From: Caulobacteraceae bacterium
Lineage (GTDB): Bacteria > Pseudomonadota > Alphaproteobacteria > Caulobacterales > Caulobacteraceae
Direction of reading: 5' to 3'
Assembly (NCBI GenBank): GCA_013815405.1
Contig: JACDGF010000050.1
Span: 1 to 9,757, forward strand
Length of the DNA: 9,757 bases
Shown piece by piece: positions 6,139 through 9,757 of the stretch. Each line of letters begins with the position of its first letter. The stretch's first letter is position 1. Both the position numbers and the translations under genes were made by a program. Under the pieces are notes generated by a model. That model made no database searches. It saw only the letters and a program-made list of their open reading frames with translations, and had not been told where the DNA came from.

Positions 6139-6207
6139 CGCGAAAAGGGCGCGATCTGCGCGCCGGCTCCTCCCCGAAAGGCGGCAGGGCCGGATGTGCT
6201 TTTCGCG
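6139..6207 (+). promoter_or_regulatory. Structured 5' leader of the rpsM operon, candidate cis-regulatory RNA
   Basis: The first bases expected in the transcript, CGCGAAAAG (6139-6147), are a perfect complement of CTTTTCGCG (6199-6207), giving a nine-pair closing stem. Inside it, GGCGCG (6148-6153) pairs with CGCGCC (6159-6164) around a five-base loop. A second helix can form between CGGC (6165-6168 region) and GCCG (6189-6192 region). This is a closed multibranch fold that ends 15 bases before the AGGAGA ribosome binding site (6223-6228). In E. coli the alpha operon leader is bound by S4, whose gene is in that operon. rpsD is absent here, so the ligand, if any, is unknown. Confidence 0.5.
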
Positions 6208-6236
6208 CTCATCGGCGTGACCAGGAGAGAAGCTGC

Positions 6237-6605
6237 GTGGCCCGAATCGCCGGCGTCAACATTCCAACCAACAAGCGCGTCGTGGTCGCGCTGCAATACA
6301 TCCACGGGATCGGCAAGACCAAGGCGCGCGAGATCGTCGGCAAGGCCGGCATCGACGATGCGCGCCGGGTCAACCAGCTGACCGACCAGGAGGTCATCCA
6401 CATCCGCGAGACCATCGACCGCGACTATCAGGTCGAGGGCGACCTGCGCCGCGAGACGGCGGTGAACATCAAGCGCCTGATGGATCTGGCCTGCTATCGG
6501 GGCCTCCGCCACCGCAAGGGCCTGCCGGTCCGCGGTCAGCGCACCCACACCAACGCCCGCACCCGCAAGGGCCCCGCCAGGCCGATCGCCGGCAAGAAGA
6601 AGTAA
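6237..6605 (+). CDS. rpsM: 30S ribosomal protein S13
   Basis: This is the 122-aa small-subunit protein S13, which sits in the head of the 30S subunit and contacts the large subunit and the P-site tRNA. It starts at GTG 6237 with AGGAGA at 6223-6228 upstream. The protein begins [16 protein letters not shown], has the helix-two-turn-helix region [12 protein letters not shown] (about 22-33), and ends with the basic tail typical of S13: [20 protein letters not shown], then [13 protein letters not shown]. It is the first gene of the alpha operon and follows a structured leader. Length is normal for the family. Confidence 0.97.
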   Translation: MARIAGVNIPTNKRVVVALQYIHGIGKTKAREIVGKAGIDDARRVNQLTDQEVIHIRETIDRDYQVEGDLRRETAVNIKRLMDLACYRGLRHRKGLPVRGQRTHTNARTRKGPARPIAGKKK

Positions 6606-6617
6606 GAGAACCGATCG

Positions 6618-7007
6618 ATGGCCAAGGAACCGGCGCGCGTCAAGAAACGCGAACGCAAGAACATCACCTCCGGCGTGGCGCACGTGAACGCCTCGTTCAA
6701 CAACACCATGATCACCATCACCGACGCCCAAGGCAACGCCATCTCCTGGTCCAGCGCCGGGACCATGGGCTTCAAGGGTTCGCGCAAATCCACCCCCTAC
6801 GCCGCCCAGATGGCGGCCGAGGACGCCGGCAAGAAGGCGGCCGAGCACGGGGTGCGCACCCTGGAAGTCAATGTGTCGGGGCCCGGGTCCGGGCGCGAGT
6901 CCGCCCTGCGCGCGTTGCAGGCGGCCGGCATGACGATCACCACCATCCGCGACGTCACCCCCATTCCGCACAACGGCTGCCGGCCTCCCAAACGCCGGCG
7001 CGTCTGA
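6618..7007 (+). CDS. rpsK: 30S ribosomal protein S11
   Basis: This is the 129-aa small-subunit protein S11, a platform protein near the E site and the mRNA exit. The ATG at 6618 lies 12 bases after rpsM, with AAGAGAACC as a modest ribosome binding site. The conserved S11 elements are in order: [18 protein letters not shown], then [20 protein letters not shown], then the [14 protein letters not shown] segment, and the end [14 protein letters not shown]. After it comes an 81-base gap with a strong hairpin before rpoA, where many other bacteria have rpsD. Identity is clear. Confidence 0.97.
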   Translation: MAKEPARVKKRERKNITSGVAHVNASFNNTMITITDAQGNAISWSSAGTMGFKGSRKSTPYAAQMAAEDAGKKAAEHGVRTLEVNVSGPGSGRESALRALQAAGMTITTIRDVTPIPHNGCRPPKRRRV

Positions 7008-7034
7008 GGCCCGCCCCAAGTACGACCCCTTCAT

Positions 7035-7061
7035 CGCCGGCCCATTGCCTCGCGGCCGGCG
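7035..7061 (+). other. Strong hairpin in the rpsK-rpoA gap
   Basis: CGCCGGCC at 7035-7042 and GGCCGGCG at 7054-7061 form a perfect eight-pair, all-GC stem with an 11-base loop. It is followed by a run of C, not T, so it is not a classical intrinsic terminator. It sits 12-25 bases upstream of the weak GAGGG ribosome binding site of rpoA. It may be an RNA processing or stability element or a partial terminator that sets the ratio of ribosomal proteins to RNA polymerase. The role is inferred. Confidence 0.5.
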
Positions 7062-7088
7062 GCCCCCCTGCTCGAGGGATACCCGCCC

Positions 7089-8105
7089 GTGATTGAAAGA
7101 AACTGGAACGAACTCACCCGGCCCGAGAAGCCGATGATCGAGCTGGGCGCCGATGCCGCTCGCAAGGCGCGCATCGTCGCCGAACCGCTCGAACGGGGCT
7201 TCGGCGTGACTCTCGGCAACTCCCTGCGCCGGGTGCTGATGTCGAGCCTGCAAGGCGCCGCCGTCACCGCCATTCAAATCGATGGCGTCGTGCACGAATT
7301 CTCGTCCCTGGAAGGGGTGCGCGAGGACGTGGTCGACATCGTCCTGAACATCAAGCAGCTGGCCCTGCGCATGCACGCCGAAGGCCCCAAACGCATGACC
7401 CTGCGCGCCACCGGGCCCGGCGCGGTCACCGCCAGCCAGATCGAGGCGCCCTCGGACATCGAGATCCTCAATCCCAAGCATGTGCTCCTCACCTTGGACG
7501 AGGGGGCCACGGTGCGGATCGAATTCACCGTCCAGAACGGCAAGGGCTATGTCCCCTCCGAGCGCAACCGTCCGGAGGACGCTCCCATCGGTTTGATCGC
7601 GGTGGACGCGCTCTACAGCCCCGTCAAGCGCGTGGCCTATCGAGTGGAGCCCACCCGCCAGGGGCAGAGCCTCGACTACGACAAGCTGGTGATGGAAGTG
7701 GAAACCAATGGCGCGGTGTCGCCGGTGGACGCCGTGGCCTATGCCGCGCGCATCCTCCAGGACCAGCTCCAGGTGTTCATCTCGTTCGACGAGCCGAAGA
7801 AGAAGCTGGACGGCGAGGCGAAGCCCGAACTTCCCTTCAACCCGGCCCTGCTCAAGAAGGTCGACGAGCTGGAGCTTTCGGTGCGCTCGGCCAACTGCCT
7901 GAAGAACGACAACATCGTCTATATCGGCGACCTCATCCAGAAGACCGAGGCGGAGATGCTGCGGACACCAAATTTCGGCCGCAAGTCGTTGAACGAAATC
8001 AAGGAAGTCCTTGCCAACATGAACCTGCACCTGGGCATGGACGTGCCCAACTGGCCGCCGGAAAACATCGACGACCTGGCCAAGAAGTTCGAAGACCAGG
8101 GCTGA
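7089..8105 (+). CDS. rpoA: DNA-directed RNA polymerase alpha subunit
   Basis: This is the 338-aa alpha subunit, the assembly platform of RNA polymerase and a contact for UP elements and activators. It starts at GTG 7089 with GAGGG about ten bases upstream, and the N-terminus MIERNWNEL is typical of Caulobacter relatives. The N-terminal assembly domain covers about residues 15-235 and includes [20 protein letters not shown] charged linker (about 236-255) precedes the C-terminal domain. There VRSANCLK gives R266, N269 and K272, matching the E. coli UP-element contacts R265, N268 and K271, and NWPPENI follows near residue 321. Position between rpsK and rplQ is standard for alphaproteobacteria. 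Confidence 0.98.
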   Translation: MIERNWNELTRPEKPMIELGADAARKARIVAEPLERGFGVTLGNSLRRVLMSSLQGAAVTAIQIDGVVHEFSSLEGVREDVVDIVLNIKQLALRMHAEGPKRMTLRATGPGAVTASQIEAPSDIEILNPKHVLLTLDEGATVRIEFTVQNGKGYVPSERNRPEDAPIGLIAVDALYSPVKRVAYRVEPTRQGQSLDYDKLVMEVETNGAVSPVDAVAYAARILQDQLQVFISFDEPKKKLDGEAKPELPFNPALLKKVDELELSVRSANCLKNDNIVYIGDLIQKTEAEMLRTPNFGRKSLNEIKEVLANMNLHLGMDVPNWPPENIDDLAKKFEDQG

Positions 8106-8142
8106 AGCCTGCTATAGGGCGAGCGACGGAAGGAGAGATCCC

Positions 8143-8553
8143 ATGCGCCACGGTTACGCGCGCCGCAAGCTGGGCCGCACGTCGAGCCATCGCACGGCCA
8201 TGTTCGCCAACATGGCCGCCAGCCTGATCAAGCACGAGCAAATCGTGACCACTCTTCCCAAGGCGAAGGAGCTTCGGCCCTTTGTCGAAAAGCTGGTCAC
8301 CTTGGCCAAGAAGGGCGACCTCCACGCCCGCCGCCTGGCCATTTCCAAGGTCCGCGACGTGGGCCAGGTGGGCAAGCTCTTCGCCACCCTGGGTCCCCGC
8401 TACAAGGCCCGCGGCGGCGGCTACATCCGCGTCCTCAAGGCCGGTTTTCGCCACGGCGACAACGCCGCCATGGCGGTGATCGAGTTCGTCGACCGCGACG
8501 TGACGGCCAAGGGCCAGGATTCCGGACCGGTTATCACCGCCGCGGCGGAGTAG
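8143..8553 (+). CDS. rplQ: 50S ribosomal protein L17
   Basis: This is the 136-aa large-subunit protein L17, located near the peptide exit tunnel. The ATG at 8143 follows a strong AAGGAGAG site. The N-terminus [20 protein letters not shown] and the following [24 protein letters not shown] are diagnostic. The C-terminus has [27 protein letters not shown] and a short Ala/Glu-rich tail that is longer than in E. coli (127 aa). It is the last gene of the alpha operon, 37 bases after rpoA, and is followed by a large inverted repeat that probably marks the end of the operon. Confidence 0.97.
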   Translation: MRHGYARRKLGRTSSHRTAMFANMAASLIKHEQIVTTLPKAKELRPFVEKLVTLAKKGDLHARRLAISKVRDVGQVGKLFATLGPRYKARGGGYIRVLKAGFRHGDNAAMAVIEFVDRDVTAKGQDSGPVITAAAE

Positions 8554-8593
8554 GCGCGTCGGATTTCAGATCCCCGGCGCCGCGGCGGCCGCT

Positions 8594-8666
8594 GGACGTC
8601 CCCTCCGTCACGGCGCGAGAGGGCGCCGCGCCACCTCCCCCTCGCGAGCCGACGGAGGCGGCGTCC
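8594..8666 (+). terminator. Large imperfect inverted repeat after rplQ, probable end of operon
   Basis: The 16-base arms 8594-8609 and 8651-8666 pair at 14 positions plus one possible G-U pair, including a perfect CCTCCGTC / GACGGAGG block (8602-8609 with 8651-8658). Within the 41-base loop, GGCGCG (8612-8617) and CGCGCC (8627-8632) form another stem. It lies 40 bases after rplQ. No T-run follows, so it would be a structured 3' end or a factor-dependent terminator and not a classical intrinsic one. Confidence 0.5.
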
Positions 8667-8715
8667 GGCGGCGAGCGCAGACTGCAAGGAGCCATGCACT
8701 TCTTGAAAAACGGAC

Positions 8716-8744
8716 TTGACGGAATGATTGTGAATAAATAAAAC
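8716..8744 (+). promoter_or_regulatory. Promoter in an AT-rich island upstream of the VOC genes
   Basis: TTGACG (8716-8721) followed by 17 bases and TAAAAC (8739-8744) fits an alphaproteobacterial housekeeping promoter. The whole stretch 8697-8765 is strikingly AT-rich in otherwise GC-rich DNA. AATAAATAAAACTATT is an imperfect palindrome over the -10 and could be an operator, possibly for the ArsR-type regulator encoded at the end of the window. The operator assignment is speculative. Confidence 0.5.
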
Positions 8745-8772
8745 TATTATCTCAAACGAGAAGAACAAGCCC

Positions 8773-9228
8773 GTGGCCGATTGGCGACCCAAGCTCATTC
8801 CGGCCCTCAGCTACCGCGATCAGCGCGCCGCCATGACCTGGCTCGAAAAGGCCTTAGGCTTCGAGGTCTTCATGCTCATCGAGGACGCCGATGGCGGGCT
8901 GGTCCATTCGGAAATGCGCTTTGGCGATGCGGTGGTCATGATCGGATCGGAATGGACGGACGACCACCGGAGCCCGGCTTCCATCGGCGGCAAGAACAGC
9001 CAGACGGTGCATGTGAGCGTCGATGGCGACATTGACGCCCATTGCGAGCGCGCCCGGGCCGCCGGGGCGGTGATCCTCGCCGAGCCCGAGACCCAGTTCT
9101 ACGGCGACCGCACCTATCGCTGCCGCGACCCCGAAGGCCATATGTGGACGGTGAGCCAGACCGTCGCCGAGGTCACCCGAGAAGAGGCCGAGAAGATCAG
9201 CGGGCTCAAGATCACCGGATGGGTTTGA
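8773..9228 (+). CDS. VOC family (glyoxalase/bleomycin-resistance fold) protein, copy 1
   Basis: This is a 151-aa cytoplasmic protein of the vicinal oxygen chelate superfamily, in the PhnB-like branch. It has two beta-alpha-beta-beta-beta units. The first contains ALSYRDQRAAMTWLEKALGFE (about 10-30) and HSEMRFGDAVVMIGSEW (about 47-63). The second contains TVHVSV, DAHCERARAAGAVI (about 89-102), FYGDRTYRCRDPEGHMWT and a helical tail. The substrate cannot be told from sequence, and only part of the usual metal ligand set (the His of HSEM and of TVHV) is evident. GTG 8773 is the likely start, since there is no upstream alternative, though its ribosome binding site is weak. The gene at 9240 is a close paralogue, 11 bases downstream. 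Confidence 0.85.
   Translation: MADWRPKLIPALSYRDQRAAMTWLEKALGFEVFMLIEDADGGLVHSEMRFGDAVVMIGSEWTDDHRSPASIGGKNSQTVHVSVDGDIDAHCERARAAGAVILAEPETQFYGDRTYRCRDPEGHMWTVSQTVAEVTREEAEKISGLKITGWV
9034..9075 (+). repeat. 42-bp near-identical repeat shared by the two VOC genes
   Basis: Positions 9034-9075 and 9504-9545 are identical except for one base (9058 versus 9528). They encode the DAHCERARAAGAVI segment in both copies. Flanking sequence diverges more, including at silent positions. Confidence 0.9.
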
Positions 9229-9239
9229 GGAGACTTGTC

Positions 9240-9698
9240 ATGAACGACGCGGCGCGGCCCACCCTGGCCTCGGGCATCGCCTACCGCGATCCGAGGGCGG
9301 CCCTGGCATGGCTGGAAAAGGCGTTCGGCTTCGAGACCTCGATGGTGGTGGAAAATCCCGACGGGACCATCGGCCACTCCGAGATGCGCTTCGGCGACGG
9401 CCTGATCATGGTCGGAAGCGAATGGGACGCCCGCCACAAGAGCCCCGCTTCGCTTGAAGGGGTCAATACCCAGTCGATCCACGTCCAGCTCCAGGGCGGC
9501 CTCGACGCCCATTGCGAGCGCGCCCGCGCCGCCGGGGCGGTGATCACGCGCGAGCCCGCCGACCAGTTCTACGGCGATCGGGTCTATGGCGCGACGGACC
9601 CGGAGGGCCACGTGTGGACCTTCGGCCAGACGGTGAGGGCCATGTCGCTCGAGGAGATGACCGCGGCGGGCGGCGTGTCGGTCCGCGAGCGGCTTTGA
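9240..9698 (+). CDS. VOC family (glyoxalase/bleomycin-resistance fold) protein, copy 2
   Basis: This 152-aa paralogue of the VOC protein at 8773-9228 has the same domain order. About 75 of 120 aligned core residues are identical by hand count, including HSEMRFGD, GSEW, DAHCERARAAGAVI, QFYGDR and DPEGH. I chose the ATG at 9240, which has GAGGAGA at its ribosome binding site overlapping the stop of copy 1. The frame is open further upstream to 9042, but that part overlaps copy 1 and has no VOC similarity. The C-terminus differs from copy 1 (SLEEMTAAGGVSVRERL). The pair probably arose by tandem duplication and is co-transcribed. The stop overlaps the start of an ArsR-like gene, so a regulator may belong to the same operon. 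Confidence 0.88.
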   Translation: MNDAARPTLASGIAYRDPRAALAWLEKAFGFETSMVVENPDGTIGHSEMRFGDGLIMVGSEWDARHKSPASLEGVNTQSIHVQLQGGLDAHCERARAAGAVITREPADQFYGDRVYGATDPEGHVWTFGQTVRAMSLEEMTAAGGVSVRERL

Positions 9699-9757
9699 GC
9701 CCCCGCGCGGTCGCCCTGGACCGCACCCTCGCGGCCCTGGCCGATCCCCACCGGCGC
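9695..9757 (+). CDS. ArsR-family transcriptional regulator, N-terminal end (runs out of window)
   Basis: Only 21 codons are present, reading from TTG 9695 to the window edge, in a frame that overlaps the VOC stop as TTGA. The peptide, ending LDRTLAALADPHRR, is the classic start of ArsR/SmtB-type winged-helix regulators, in which ALADPTRR leads into the first helices. Such regulators are commonly encoded beside VOC and SRPBCC-type genes and often act as their repressors. The TTG start is inferred because no ATG or GTG is available in this frame near the edge. The rest of the gene, and so any metal-binding residues, cannot be seen. Confidence 0.7.
   Translation, partial: MSPRAVALDRTLAALADPHRR

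Noticed and set aside
6135..8030. A 631-codon open frame on the minus strand across rpsM, rpsK and rpoA.
   Set aside because: It is antisense to three unmistakable genes, has low-complexity His/Gly/Val/Asp-rich sequence typical of the shadow of GC-rich coding DNA, and matches no family I know.
8694..8741. A 15-codon open frame (ATG 8694) with AAGGAG just upstream.
   Set aside because: Only two bases separate the ribosome binding site from the ATG, and the frame runs through the promoter of the VOC genes, so it would not be transcribed from it.

Overview
The window is high-GC alphaproteobacterial DNA, most like the Caulobacteraceae (Caulobacter/Phenylobacterium group). This rests on the RpoA sequence, including its N-terminal MIERNWNEL start, the gene order secY-adk / rpsM-rpsK-rpoA-rplQ with no rpsD between rpsK and rpoA, the short-type adenylate kinase, and the GC-rich codon use. 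The family placement is from memory of these proteins, not from a search.

Layout. (1) Positions 1-3132, plus strand: the distal end of the spc ribosomal-protein operon, with the 3' end of rpsE, then rpmD, rplO, secY and adk. The rpmD-rplO gap carries a regularly spaced run of G-tracts and a small hairpin. (2) Positions 3133-6053: an accessory block between adk and rpsM. It starts at a sharp AT-rich boundary near 3180. A two-gene minus-strand operon follows (a 366-aa protein with a weak PcfJ-like C-terminus, then a 261-aa uracil-DNA-glycosylase-superfamily-like protein). After a divergent intergenic region rich in palindromes comes a coupled plus-strand pair, DUF4160 and DUF2442 fused to a helix-turn-helix, which looks like a small self-regulated toxin-antitoxin-like module. 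(3) Positions 6054-8553: the alpha operon (rpsM, rpsK, rpoA, rplQ), with its own good sigma-70-type promoter and a leader that can fold into a closed multibranch RNA just upstream of rpsM. (4) Positions 8554-9757: a large imperfect inverted repeat after rplQ (probable end of the operon), an AT-rich promoter island, two tandem duplicated VOC (glyoxalase-fold) genes, and the first 21 codons of an ArsR-type regulator.

How it fits together. SecY, Adk, the ribosomal proteins and RpoA are core growth genes. The accessory block interrupts a gene order that is usually continuous. The independent promoter and leader before rpsM would explain why an insertion there is tolerated. The two genes of the minus-strand operon differ clearly in base composition, so the block may have been built in more than one step.

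The most interesting candidates are the structured rpsM leader (possible ribosomal-protein autoregulation without S4), the DUF4160/DUF2442-HTH module with a palindrome inside its promoter spacer, and the unrecognised minus-strand pair. None has been checked against a database here.
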